Assembly: GCA_023386795.1 (NCBI GenBank)
Contig: JAEWJB010000056.1
Span: forward strand, 1 to 30,316
DNA: 30,316 nt
DNA from: Pseudomonadota bacterium
GTDB lineage: Bacteria; Pseudomonadota; Gammaproteobacteria; Xanthomonadales; Xanthomonadaceae
Reading direction: 5' to 3'
Shown: positions 7,455-15,202 of the stretch, piece after piece
Layout: every line of letters starts with the position of its first letter
Numbering within the stretch: the stretch's first letter is position 1
Program-made: the position numbers and the translations under genes
Notes under the pieces: generated by a model
The model's input: only the letters and a program-made list of their open reading frames with translations
What the model was told of the DNA's origin: nothing
Database searches by the model: none

Positions 7455-9317
7455 ATGCGGGACAATTCTGCGCCCTACGGCGGTTCCTGGAATCGAGCGA
7501 ACGAGCAGATGCAGACACCCGCCGACGAAGATGCCTGGGAACGCTGGCGCCTGCCCGCGCTGATCACGGCCATTTTCCTAATCGTGGTGGTCCCTGCGTT
7601 GCTGCTGCAGCAGATGGCGCGCAGCACCGACCAGGCGGCCAACTGGGTCCAGCACAGCCAACAGGTGCGACAGCTGTCACAACAGCTCGAATCGTCCGTG
7701 CGCGACGTGGAATCCTCGGCGCTGATGCGCTCGCACGGCATCGAGCTGCCGGTGCTCAACGAACGCATGCGGCGTGGCCGGGCAGAGATCGACAAGGCGC
7801 TGGCCGAGCTGATCGTCCAGACCCGCGACAACCCCGAGCAGCTGGTCCGGCTGGGCCGGCTGCAGGGCACCATCGAGCGGCGCATGCAGCTGGCCGAATC
7901 CATCGCCCGCTCGCGCGAGCCCGCGCAGACCCAGGCGCTGATCCAGGAAATGATCGTCGCCAATCCGATGCGCGAGCTGATCGACCAGTTGCAGGCCTCG
8001 GAGAACGCCTTGCTCACCCAGCGCGATCACCAATCCAACCTGCGCCGCGTGCAGTACACGGCGTTGAGCTGGGGCGCGCTGATCGTGCAGCTGCTGCTGC
8101 TGGGCAGCGTGGTCTGGCTGCTGCAGCGCCAGACGCGCCACCGTGTCGTGGCCGAACAGGCTTCCATGCGTTCGGCCGCCCGCGCCGCCTCCGTGCTGCA
8201 GACCGTGCGCGAGCCCATCGTGCTGCTCGACGCGCAGCAGCGCCTGGTGCTCTACAACAACGCTTTCGCCGAACTGTACGGGCTGGGCGAGGACGACCGG
8301 CGGGGACATGAGCTGTCCTCCATTGGCGAGGGGGCCTGGGCCGACCCGGCGATCCGCCAGCGCCTGGCCGATATCCTGCTGCGAGGCCGGGAACTGTGGG
8401 ACTTCGAGCACGAACAGAGCGCGGCCGATGGCGTGACGCGCACCATGCTGCTCAACGCGCGCCGCATGCCGCTGCCCGACCAGGCCGATGAAGTCGTGCT
8501 GATGACGGTCAGCGACATCAGCCTGCAGAAGGTGTCCAACCTGCGCATCCAGGAGCTCAACCGCCAGTTGGAAGGCAAGGTCGAGCAGGTCTCGGAGGTC
8601 AATCGCGAGCTGGAGGCCTTCAGCTATTCGGTGTCCCATGACCTGCGCGCGCCGTTGCGCCACGTCGCCGGCTTCGCCGACAAGCTGCAGCGCCACCTGG
8701 GCGAGGAGGCGGACGAGAAATCGCAGCACTACATGGAGGTCATCAGCAGCTCGGCGCGGCGAATGGCCACGCTGATCGACGACCTGCTGGTCTACTCCCG
8801 GCTGGGCCGCAGCGCGCTGCGGATGCAGGCGGTGGACATGCAGTCGCTGGTGGCCGAGACGCGCGCGGTGCTGGAAGCCAACGATCGTGCCGAGCACCCG
8901 GACCACCGCATCGACTGGCACATCGCCCCGATGCCGATCCTGGTGGCCGACGAGAACATGATGCGCCAGCTGTGGACCAACCTGGTCGGCAACGCGATCA
9001 AGTACAGCGGCAAGCGCGAGGTGGCACGCATCGACATCGGCTACGAGGCGCTGCCGGACGGCAGCCACCATTTCAGCGTGTCCGACAACGGCGCCGGCTT
9101 CGACATGGAATATGCCTCCAAGCTGTTCGGGGTGTTCCAGCGCTTGCACAAGGCCAGCGAATACCCGGGCACGGGCATCGGCCTGGCCACCGTGCGTCGC
9201 GTGCTCAGCCGGCATGGCGGTCGCATCTGGGCCGAAAGCCGGCTCGACCACGGCGCCACTTTCCATTTCATCCTTCCCGCGGCGCTCGATGCGCCCTCCC
9301 CAGAGTCCAAGCCATGA
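7455..9317 (+). CDS. Membrane sensor histidine kinase (CHASE3-like sensor, PAS, HisKA, HATPase)
   Basis: A 620-residue sensor kinase. TM1 about 33-51 and TM2 about 203-223 flank a helical periplasmic region of about 150 residues of CHASE3 type. A PAS domain follows (about 245-360, VREPIVLLDAQQRLVLYNNAF). A coiled linker leads into HisKA with EAFSYSVSHDLRAPLRHV, phospho-acceptor His395. The HATPase has the N box LWTNLVGNAIKYS, G1 SDNGAGFD, F-box VFQRLHKA and G2 GTGIGLATV. HisKA and HATPase resemble the kinase half of bacteriophytochrome-type enzymes, but there is no chromophore domain. The start is uncertain: 7455 or Met at 7509; the membrane topology is the same. The stop overlaps the next start (ATGA), so kinase and receiver are translationally coupled. 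The signal sensed is unknown. Confidence 0.9.
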   Translation: MRDNSAPYGGSWNRANEQMQTPADEDAWERWRLPALITAIFLIVVVPALLLQQMARSTDQAANWVQHSQQVRQLSQQLESSVRDVESSALMRSHGIELPVLNERMRRGRAEIDKALAELIVQTRDNPEQLVRLGRLQGTIERRMQLAESIARSREPAQTQALIQEMIVANPMRELIDQLQASENALLTQRDHQSNLRRVQYTALSWGALIVQLLLLGSVVWLLQRQTRHRVVAEQASMRSAARAASVLQTVREPIVLLDAQQRLVLYNNAFAELYGLGEDDRRGHELSSIGEGAWADPAIRQRLADILLRGRELWDFEHEQSAADGVTRTMLLNARRMPLPDQADEVVLMTVSDISLQKVSNLRIQELNRQLEGKVEQVSEVNRELEAFSYSVSHDLRAPLRHVAGFADKLQRHLGEEADEKSQHYMEVISSSARRMATLIDDLLVYSRLGRSALRMQAVDMQSLVAETRAVLEANDRAEHPDHRIDWHIAPMPILVADENMMRQLWTNLVGNAIKYSGKREVARIDIGYEALPDGSHHFSVSDNGAGFDMEYASKLFGVFQRLHKASEYPGTGIGLATVRRVLSRHGGRIWAESRLDHGATFHFILPAALDAPSPESKP

Positions 9318-9754
9318 GCCCGATCCGTACCATCCTGCTTGCCGAAGACAGCCCTGCCGACGCGGAGATGGCCATCGACGCCCTGCGCGAAGCGCGCCTG
9401 GCCAACCCCATCGTCCATGTCGAGGATGGGGTGGAAGCGCTGGATTATCTGTATCGCCGCGGCGCCTTCGCCCACCGCGAGGAGGGCTTGCCGGCCGTCC
9501 TGCTGCTGGATATCAAGATGCCGCGCCTGGACGGGCTGGAAGTGCTCAAGCAGATTCGCCAGGACGAAGCACTCAAGCGCCTGCCGGTGGTGATCCTGTC
9601 CTCCTCGCGCGAAGAGAACGACCTGGCGCGCAGCTGGGACCTGGGCGTGAACGCCTACGTGGTCAAGCCGGTGGACGTGGACCAGTTCTTCAACGCCGTG
9701 CAGACCCTGGGCACCTTCTGGGCGGTCATCAACCAGGCGGCGGGAACGAACTGA
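9314..9754 (+). CDS. Stand-alone response regulator receiver (Rcp1-like)
   Basis: A 146-residue single receiver domain with no output domain. All phosphorylation residues are present: acidic pair in LLAEDSPAD, phospho-acceptor Asp66 in LLLDIKMPRLDG, Ser in VILSSSREEND, and Lys118 in YVVKPVD. The insert after helix 2 (YRRGAFAHREEGLPA) and the VNAYVVKPVDVDQF pattern are those of the Rcp1/CheY-like group paired with phytochrome-type kinases. It starts inside the stop of the kinase gene (ATGA at 9314) and ends 1 bp before the hybrid gene, so it is the middle member of a three-gene operon. It most likely receives phosphate from His395 of the upstream kinase and may relay it to the hybrid protein; that direction is inference. 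Confidence 0.92.
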   Translation: MSPIRTILLAEDSPADAEMAIDALREARLANPIVHVEDGVEALDYLYRRGAFAHREEGLPAVLLLDIKMPRLDGLEVLKQIRQDEALKRLPVVILSSSREENDLARSWDLGVNAYVVKPVDVDQFFNAVQTLGTFWAVINQAAGTN

Positions 9755-9755
9755 C

Positions 9756-11261
9756 ATGCCGCATGAAGGGGCCCGGCTCGGCGAACTGCGCATCCTGCTG
9801 ATCGAGGATTCGCCGGAAGACGCCGAACTGCTGTCGGACCAGTTGCTGGAATCGGGGCTGGAAGCGGTATTCGAGCGCGTGGACGGCGAGGAAGGCTTGC
9901 GCCTGGGCCTGGAGACGTTCCGCCCGGACATCGTGCTCTCCGATTTGAGCATGCCGGGTTTCTCCGGCCACGAAGCGCTGCGCATCGTGCGCACGGCCGA
10001 CCCGCGCATGCCCTTCATCTTCGTCTCCGGCACGATGGGCGAAGAGGCTGCGGTCAAGGCGCTGCAGGAAGGTGCCAACGACTACATCATCAAGCACAAC
10101 CCCACGCGCCTGCCCGCTGCGGTGGCGCGTGCGGTGCGCGAGGCGCGCGTGGAGCGCGACCGCGAGCGCGTGGAAAGCGAGCTGATGCGTGCCCAGCGCC
10201 TGGAAAGCCTGGCCCTGCTGGCCGCCGGCCTGAGCCACGACCTGCGCAACATCCTGCAACCGCTGCTGATCGTGCCGGACCTGCTCATCGGGCGCGGCGA
10301 CGATCCGCAGCTGCGCCAGCTCGCCGACGTGATCGCCGAATGCGGGCGCCGCGGCCACGAGATGGCCGAATCGATGCTGTCCTTCGTGCGCGGCTCCAAC
10401 AAGCCGCGCGAGCAGGTGTCGGTGGCCCGCCTGTTCCAGGCCGTGCAGCTGCTGTTGCGCAGCAGCCTGCCCAAGGGCGTCACCCTGCAGGTGGACGGCG
10501 GCGATGGCGACCTGAGCGTGGAAGCCAACTACACCGAATTGCAGCAATGCCTGCTCAACCTGGGCCTCAACGCCGTGCAGGCCATGCCCAATGGCGGGCA
10601 GCTCACCTTCGCCGCCGCCCCGGAGGGCGAAGGGCAGTTGCGCCTGAGCGTGATCGACACGGGCACCGGCATGAGCGAGGAGACGCTCGCACGGCTGTTC
10701 AGCCCGTTCTTCACCACCAAGGCGGACGGCACTGGCCTGGGACTGATTTCCTGCAAGCGCATCGTCGAAAGCTACGGCGGCACCATCACCGTGGACAGCC
10801 GGCGCGGCGAGGGCACCCGCTTCGACATCGTATTGCCGCTGCGCGCGCCGACCCCGGCCGGCGGCGAGCACGAGACCGACCTGCCGCTGGGCCGTGGCCA
10901 GCGCATCCTGCTCGTCGACGGCGAGGCCACGCGGCTGTCGCTGCTCGGCAACGCACTGTCCAGCCAGGGTTACCAGCCACAGTTGGCGGCCGACGGCGCG
11001 GCGGCCCTGCAGCATGCCCAACAGCACGCGTTGCCGGATCTGGTGATCGTGGACAGCGACATCATTCTGCTCTCGGCGGTGAGCTTGCTGCTCACCATGC
11101 AGGAGCTGGGCTACCAGGGGCCGGCCATCGTGCTGGAGGACGTGGGCCAGCCGCTGCAGCGCGAGCATTTCCCGCCGGACATCCCGGTGCACGTACTGCG
11201 CAAGCCGCTGGAAATGCGCCGCGTGTTCCGCGCGGTCGCCCATGCGCTGGAGAACGGCTAG
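9756..11261 (+). CDS. Cytoplasmic hybrid protein: receiver - histidine kinase - degenerate receiver
   Basis: A 501-residue soluble hybrid. REC1 (about 12-125) is complete: IEDSPED, phospho-acceptor Asp63 in VLSDLSMPGFSG, Ser91 in FVSGTM, Lys113 in YIIKHN. The kinase core follows: His161 in AAGLSHDLRNILQP, N box CLLNLGLNAVQ with Asn272, G1 DTGTGMS, F box FSPFFTTK, G2 GTGLGLISC. This is the NtrB-like HPK4 type usual in hybrid kinases. REC2 (about 383-498) keeps Asp433 (VIVDSD) and Lys483 (LRKPL), but the acidic pair reads VDGEA and the Thr/Ser position reads VLEDV, so it is partly degenerate. There are no membrane segments and no DNA-binding domain. It is separated by 1 bp from the receiver gene and converges with the Anbu gene, 6 bp between stops. 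Confidence 0.9.
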   Translation: MPHEGARLGELRILLIEDSPEDAELLSDQLLESGLEAVFERVDGEEGLRLGLETFRPDIVLSDLSMPGFSGHEALRIVRTADPRMPFIFVSGTMGEEAAVKALQEGANDYIIKHNPTRLPAAVARAVREARVERDRERVESELMRAQRLESLALLAAGLSHDLRNILQPLLIVPDLLIGRGDDPQLRQLADVIAECGRRGHEMAESMLSFVRGSNKPREQVSVARLFQAVQLLLRSSLPKGVTLQVDGGDGDLSVEANYTELQQCLLNLGLNAVQAMPNGGQLTFAAAPEGEGQLRLSVIDTGTGMSEETLARLFSPFFTTKADGTGLGLISCKRIVESYGGTITVDSRRGEGTRFDIVLPLRAPTPAGGEHETDLPLGRGQRILLVDGEATRLSLLGNALSSQGYQPQLAADGAAALQHAQQHALPDLVIVDSDIILLSAVSLLLTMQELGYQGPAIVLEDVGQPLQREHFPPDIPVHVLRKPLEMRRVFRAVAHALENG

Positions 11262-11267
11262 TCCCGC

Positions 11268-12008
11268 TTAGTCCGCGGGCAGCTCCCACGGGAAGCGCGG
11301 CAGGGTGTGCACCGCCTCGGTGAGCTTGCGCGACCAGTTGGCGTGGATGTCCGAATACAAGGGAGTGTCGGCATCCAGGCGCATGCGTTCGGTAACGCGC
11401 AGGTCGTCGCGGCGGATCAGCGCCAGATCGATCGGCATGCCGACCGACAGATTGGAGCGGATGGTCGAATCCAGCGATACCAGCGCTGTGCGCGCGGCGT
11501 CTTCCAGGCGCGTCTCTGCGCGGATGATGCGGTCCAGGATCGGCTTGCCGTACTTGGATTCGCCCACCTGCAGGTAGGGCGTTTCGGGTGAGGAGGCGAT
11601 GGCATTGCCCAGCGGGTACACCATGTACATGCCCGGTCGCTCGCCGGCGATCTGCCCGCCCAGGATCAGCGTGGCCTGCGTGCTGATGCCCTCGAATTCC
11701 GGGCGGCCTGCGGTATCGACCTGGCTGGAGACGAGGATCTGCCCGACGTACTCGGCCACCTCGAACAGGTGACGGAACGTGCGCAGGTTGCGCGGCGCCG
11801 CATCGTCCACGTCGCGCTGGATGCGCGCCAGCGCCAACTGGGTGGTGGCCAGGTTGCCGGCCGACATCAACGCGAACACCGCCTGGCCCGGATACTCGAA
11901 CACGTGCAGTTTGCGGTACACGCGGACATCGTCCAGCGAGGCGTTGGTACGGGTATCCGCGGCGAAGACCAGGCCTTCGTCCACTTCGATGCCCACGCAA
12001 TAGGTCAT
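11268..12008 (-). CDS. Anbu-type bacterial proteasome homologue (proteasome-type peptidase)
   Basis: A 246-residue Ntn-hydrolase of the proteasome beta-subunit family, Anbu (ancestral beta subunit) branch. The start MTYCVGIEVDEGLVFAADTRTNA is diagnostic: Thr2 becomes the N-terminal nucleophile after Met removal. Asp in AADTRT and Lys in VYRKLHVFEY fit the active-site Asp/Lys. Further Anbu-like blocks are FALMSAGNLATTQ, LGNAIASSPETPYLQVGESKYGKPILDRI and VSLDSTIRSNLSVGMPIDLA. Anbu assembles into open helical or ring-like particles; cleavage of ordinary substrates has been hard to show. In many genomes it sits beside an alpha-E protein, an ATP-grasp protein and a transglutaminase-like protease, none of which is here. 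A short spacer (12009-12119) separates it from divergent folK. Confidence 0.92.
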   Translation of the reverse strand: MTYCVGIEVDEGLVFAADTRTNASLDDVRVYRKLHVFEYPGQAVFALMSAGNLATTQLALARIQRDVDDAAPRNLRTFRHLFEVAEYVGQILVSSQVDTAGRPEFEGISTQATLILGGQIAGERPGMYMVYPLGNAIASSPETPYLQVGESKYGKPILDRIIRAETRLEDAARTALVSLDSTIRSNLSVGMPIDLALIRRDDLRVTERMRLDADTPLYSDIHANWSRKLTEAVHTLPRFPWELPAD

Positions 12009-12119
12009 GGCGCTGTCATCGTTGACGGAACCGGCATTCTAGGCCGCCGGGCTGGCCGGGTCGTGAAGGACCCACATGCAGCGGTTGACGATGGTGCCGT
12101 GCGCATGCGCGAATATTGC

Positions 12120-12608
12120 ATGACCCCCGTCCTTCTCAGCCTCGGCAGCAACCTGCAGCCGGCCCGTCACCTGTACCTGGCCATGCAGGTACTGCGCGAG
12201 CGTTTCGGCGAACTGCGCGTCTCGCCTGCCTACCGCACCCCGGCCGTCGGCTTCGATGGCCCGGATTTCCTCAACAACGCCGTGCTGCTGCACACCGACA
12301 TGGAACTGGAGCCACTCGATGCATGGCTGCACGCGGTCGAGGATGCCCATGGACGCGATCGCAGCGGCCCGCGTTTCGCCGACCGCACGCTGGATATCGA
12401 CGTGATCTTCTACGGCGATCGCATCGTCGAGGGTCCCGGCCACCTGCGCGTGCCGCGCCCGGAGCTCAAGCATGCCTTCGTGCTCAAGCCGCTGGCCGAC
12501 ATCGCGCCGGACTTCATCGATCCGGTGAGCGGCCGCACGCTGGACGCCCTGTGGCGCGCGCACAAGCAGTACGGCGAGCATTTCGACACGGTGCCGCTGG
12601 CGCCCTGA
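12120..12608 (+). CDS. folK: 2-amino-4-hydroxy-6-hydroxymethyldihydropteridine pyrophosphokinase (HPPK)
   Basis: A 162-residue enzyme that transfers pyrophosphate from ATP to 6-hydroxymethyl-7,8-dihydropterin in folate synthesis. Evidence: MTPVLLSLGSNLQPARHL at the start (family LGSN), SPAYRTPAVGFDGPDFLNNAV, an EDAHGRDRSGPRFADRTLDIDVIFYG block holding the DRT-DIDVI signature with the two Mg-binding Asp, and VPRPELKHAFVLKPLADI. The length is normal for the family. I chose ATG 12120 because the fold begins there; an in-frame ATG at 12105 would add five residues. There is no strong ribosome site. A REP element follows the stop, and a pteridine reductase gene faces it from the other side. Confidence 0.95.
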   Translation: MTPVLLSLGSNLQPARHLYLAMQVLRERFGELRVSPAYRTPAVGFDGPDFLNNAVLLHTDMELEPLDAWLHAVEDAHGRDRSGPRFADRTLDIDVIFYGDRIVEGPGHLRVPRPELKHAFVLKPLADIAPDFIDPVSGRTLDALWRAHKQYGEHFDTVPLAP

Positions 12609-12620
12609 GCGGGAGCCCCT

Positions 12621-12644
12621 GCAGGAGCGGCGTGAGCCGCGACC
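12621..12644. repeat. Single REP element (GTAG-type family, variant)
   Basis: GCAGGAGCGGCGTGAGCCGCGACC carries the head (G-x-AGGAG) and stem (GCGGC-GTGA-GCCGC) of the family seen again at 15061 and 27569. It lies between the convergent folK and pteridine-reductase genes, where it could also act as a weak bidirectional terminator. Confidence 0.75.
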
Positions 12645-12669
12645 GCAAACCGCCCGTTCCGATACCGCT

Positions 12670-13407
12670 TCAGCCCAGCAACCGCCCGCCATCCAGCGGC
12701 AGCGTATGCCCGGTGATGTAGCGCGCATCCTCGATGAGCCAGCGCACCGCCTCGGCCACCTCCTCCGGCGTGCCGATGCGGCCCAGCGGCGTGCGCGCCA
12801 TCGCCGCCGCCTGCGCCGCGGCATCCTTGCCCGCCTCCGGCCACAGGATCGCGCCGGGCGCCACGGCATTGACCCGCACCTGCGGGGCGAGATCCACGGC
12901 CAGTGCGGCCGTGAGCGCCGCCAGCGCGCCCTTGGCGGCCGTGTACGCGGCGTGCGCGGGCAAAGGATGTGCGAGCGCGGCGTCGACCAGGTTGACGATG
13001 GCGCCGCCTTGCGCGCGCAAGGCGGGCGCGGCTGCCTGCGCCAGCAGGAACGGCGCGCGGGCGTTCACGGCCATCAGTTCGTCCCATTGCGCGGCCGTCG
13101 CGGCATCCAGCGGCGTGGGAAAGAAGTTGGAGGCATTGTTGACCAGCGCATCAAGCCGACCGAACGCGCGCAGGGTGTCGTGCACCAGCCCGGCCACTGC
13201 GTCGGCGTCGCGCAGGTCGGCCTGCAGCGTGAGCACGCTGCCCGGCCGCGCCGCGTCCAGCTCGGCCGACAAGGCGGCCAATTCGGCTCCGGAGGCATGC
13301 GCATGCACGGCCACCCGGAATCCCGCCGCATGCAGGCGGCGCACGATGGCCGCGCCGATGCGCCGCGCGGCGCCGGTGACCAGCACGGTCCTGGCGTTTT
13401 CGCTCAT
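12670..13407 (-). CDS. Pteridine reductase (short-chain dehydrogenase family, FolM/PTR1-like)
   Basis: A 245-residue classical SDR. The cofactor motif reads VTGAARRIGAAIV: the Arg-Arg of TGxxRRIG is typical of pteridine reductases and binds the NADPH phosphate. Next come LVNNASNFFPTPL (the FFPTPL after NNAS is characteristic of PTR1/FolM), catalytic Tyr and Lys in HAAYTAAKGAL, and RVNAVAPGAILWPE. It would reduce dihydrobiopterin or dihydrofolate-type pterins with NADPH and can back up dihydrofolate reductase in other organisms. Its position facing folK fits pterin metabolism. It diverges from the MidA-type gene. A general SDR with another substrate cannot be excluded, but the motif combination argues for pterin. 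Confidence 0.85.
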   Translation of the reverse strand: MSENARTVLVTGAARRIGAAIVRRLHAAGFRVAVHAHASGAELAALSAELDAARPGSVLTLQADLRDADAVAGLVHDTLRAFGRLDALVNNASNFFPTPLDAATAAQWDELMAVNARAPFLLAQAAAPALRAQGGAIVNLVDAALAHPLPAHAAYTAAKGALAALTAALAVDLAPQVRVNAVAPGAILWPEAGKDAAAQAAAMARTPLGRIGTPEEVAEAVRWLIEDARYITGHTLPLDGGRLLG

Positions 13408-13463
13408 CTTGCCATTTCCCTTGCTCGGCTATGCTGTGCATTGTCCACGCATTTGGCCCCACC

Positions 13464-14651
13464 ATGCAGCACCCCGACCTGCCCACCCCCGAAACCGATG
13501 CGCTCGCCCACAGCGACGCGCTGGCCGCGCTGCTGCGCGCCGAGATCGACGCCCAAGGCGGCGCGATGCCGTTCTCGCGTTTCATGGAGCTCTCGCTCTA
13601 TGCGCCGGGTTGGGGTTACTACAGCGCGGGCGCGAGCAAGTTCGGCGAAAGCGGGGATTTCGTCACCGCCCCGGAAATCGGCCCGCTGTTCGCCGCCGTG
13701 GTGTCTGGCGCGCTGGCGCCGGTGTTGCAGGCGTTGGGTCCGCAAGCACGCGTCCTGGAGGTTGGCGGTGGCAGTGGCGCGTTCGCCGAAGTCACGCTCA
13801 AGCGGCTGCTCGAACTCGACGCGCTGCCCGAGCGCTACGCCATCCTTGAACCCAGCGCCGACCTGCGCGAGCGCCAGCGCGAGCGCCTGAGTCGTTCGCT
13901 GATCCCGCCGGTATTCGACCTGGTCGAATGGGTGGACGGCCCGTTCCCGGATGACTGGGATGGCGTGCTGTTCGCCAACGAAGTCATCGACGCCCTGCCG
14001 ACACCGCGCTTTACCGTGCGCGACGGCGAGGTCTACGAGGAAACCGTGCAGGTCGATGCGCAGGGTCGCTTCATCCGCGGCGAGCAGCCGGCCGACGCGC
14101 TGCTTGCCGCCGCCGTGCGGCACCTGGAGCGATACCTGGAAACGCCCTTCGCCGATGGCTATCGCTCCGAGGTGCTGCCGCAGCTGCCTTACTGGATCCA
14201 GGCCGTGGCAGGCGGGCTCAAGCGCGGCGCGATGCTGTTCGTCGATTACGGCTACCCGCGCCGCGAGTATTACCAGGCGCAGCGCAGCGACGGCACGCTG
14301 CGCGCGTTCTATCGCCATCGCATGCACGAGGACCTTTACCGCTGGCCGGGCCTGCAGGACCTGACGGCCTCGGTGGACTTCACCGCGCTCGCCGAAGCGG
14401 GCACCGGGGCGGGCTTCGAGCTGGCCGGCTACTGCAGCCAAGCCAGCTTCCTGCTCGGCAACGGGCTGGACCAGCTGCTGGAACAGGCAGATACCCGTAC
14501 CGATGAAGTGGGGCGCGTCCGCCTGCGCGAGCAGGTCAAGCGGCTGACGCTGCCCAGCGAGATGGGCGAGCGCTTCCAGGTGATGGGTTTTCAGAGCGGC
14601 GTGGAATTCGAGGCCGCGTTCCTGGTCGGCGACCTGACCTGGCGGCTGTGA
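13464..14651 (+). CDS. SAM-dependent methyltransferase, MidA/NDUFAF7 family
   Basis: A 395-residue protein of the Methyltransf_28 family. Diagnostic blocks: MPFSRFMELSLYAPGWGYY, GDFVTAPEIGPLFAAVV, the SAM-binding glycine loop VLEVGGGSGAFA, LEPSADLRERQRERL, FANEVIDALP and LFVDYGYPRREYY. The eukaryotic relative NDUFAF7 dimethylates an arginine on a complex I subunit; the role of the bacterial members is not settled, so the substrate is an inference. I use ATG 13464 because the helix LPTPETDALAHSDAL starts just after; an in-frame start at 13431 adds 11 residues that do not look conserved. The stop overlaps the GTG of the next gene, suggesting a two-gene operon. Confidence 0.9.
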   Translation: MQHPDLPTPETDALAHSDALAALLRAEIDAQGGAMPFSRFMELSLYAPGWGYYSAGASKFGESGDFVTAPEIGPLFAAVVSGALAPVLQALGPQARVLEVGGGSGAFAEVTLKRLLELDALPERYAILEPSADLRERQRERLSRSLIPPVFDLVEWVDGPFPDDWDGVLFANEVIDALPTPRFTVRDGEVYEETVQVDAQGRFIRGEQPADALLAAAVRHLERYLETPFADGYRSEVLPQLPYWIQAVAGGLKRGAMLFVDYGYPRREYYQAQRSDGTLRAFYRHRMHEDLYRWPGLQDLTASVDFTALAEAGTGAGFELAGYCSQASFLLGNGLDQLLEQADTRTDEVGRVRLREQVKRLTLPSEMGERFQVMGFQSGVEFEAAFLVGDLTWRL

Positions 14652-15064
14652 GCGTGGCACTGCGTGCGTTCCGGCGGCCAGCGGTGTGGGTCGGCGTGTG
14701 GGTGCTGCTGATCCTGGCGGTGATCGTGGTGTGCCTGGGGCCGCCGCCGGACATGCCCGACATGCCCGAGAACACCGACAAGGCCGAGCATTTCCTCACC
14801 TACGTGGGCCTGTCGTTCTGGGCGGTGCAGCTGTTCGCCACGCGGCGGGCGCTGCTGTGGGCCGGATTCGGGCTGGTGCTGCTGGGCGTGGGCATCGAGT
14901 TCGCGCAGGGCGCTTTCACGGTGGATCGCAGCGCCGATCCGTTCGATGCATTGGCCAACACGCTCGGCGTGGTGGCGGGCCTGTCGCTGGCGTGCACGCC
15001 GGCACGAGAGTGGGTGCTGCGGCTGGACCGGTATTGGTTTGGCCGCGGTGTTGCCGATACGTAG
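14648..15064 (+). CDS. VanZ-like small membrane protein
   Basis: A 138-residue inner-membrane protein with four predicted hydrophobic segments (about 14-31, 48-62, 69-86, 103-116). The pattern NTDKAEHFLTYVGLSFW, GVGIEFAQGAF and RSADPFDALANTLGVVAGL (with Glu, Asp and Asn in or beside membrane segments) is that of the VanZ/teicoplanin-resistance-like family. In most bacteria these proteins are not linked to glycopeptide resistance and have no assigned role. The start is a GTG overlapping the TGA of the upstream methyltransferase (GTGA), so translation is coupled. The stop codon TAG is the TAG of the GTAG that opens a REP element. Confidence 0.85.
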   Translation: MSVALRAFRRPAVWVGVWVLLILAVIVVCLGPPPDMPDMPENTDKAEHFLTYVGLSFWAVQLFATRRALLWAGFGLVLLGVGIEFAQGAFTVDRSADPFDALANTLGVVAGLSLACTPAREWVLRLDRYWFGRGVADT

Positions 15065-15121
15065 GAGCGGCTTCAGCCGCGGCCGCGGGTTGCCTGGGTC
15101 GCGGCTGAAGCCGCTCCTGCA
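15061..15121. repeat. Inverted REP pair (GTAG-type) overlapping the VanZ-like stop codon
   Basis: GTAGGAGCGGCTTCAGCCGC (from 15061) is followed by its near-exact inverse GCGGCTGAAGCCGCTCCTGC (15101-15120), with about 20 bp between. Each unit has its own GCGGC-TTCA-GCCGC hairpin, and the pair can fold into one long cruciform. The head GTAG and the core match the REP/SMAG-type elements of Xanthomonadaceae, which are mobilised by RAYT transposases; no such transposase is in this window. Confidence 0.88.
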
Positions 15122-15166
15122 AAGGGGGAATGTCGGAACGCCGGCATCATCGAAACGATCCCTACA

Positions 15167-15200
15167 AGAAGCCGGGCCTGCATCGCGGGCCCGGCTTTTT
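15167..15200. terminator. Intrinsic terminator between the VanZ-like gene and the hexosaminidase gene
   Basis: A perfect 10-bp stem AAGCCGGGCC/GGCCCGGCTT (15169-15178 with 15188-15197) with a 9-nt loop. On the plus strand it is followed by TTTTTG; on the minus strand, 3 bp after the hexosaminidase stop, the tail reads CTTCTTG. It probably serves the convergent hexosaminidase gene and also stops plus-strand transcription. Confidence 0.85.
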
Positions 15201-15202
15201 GC

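Noticed and set aside
14648..15064. Glycopeptide resistance determinant (vanZ)
   Set aside because: Only the VanZ-like family fold is present; there are no vanA/H/X/S/R genes, and family members without a resistance role are widespread in Gram-negative bacteria.
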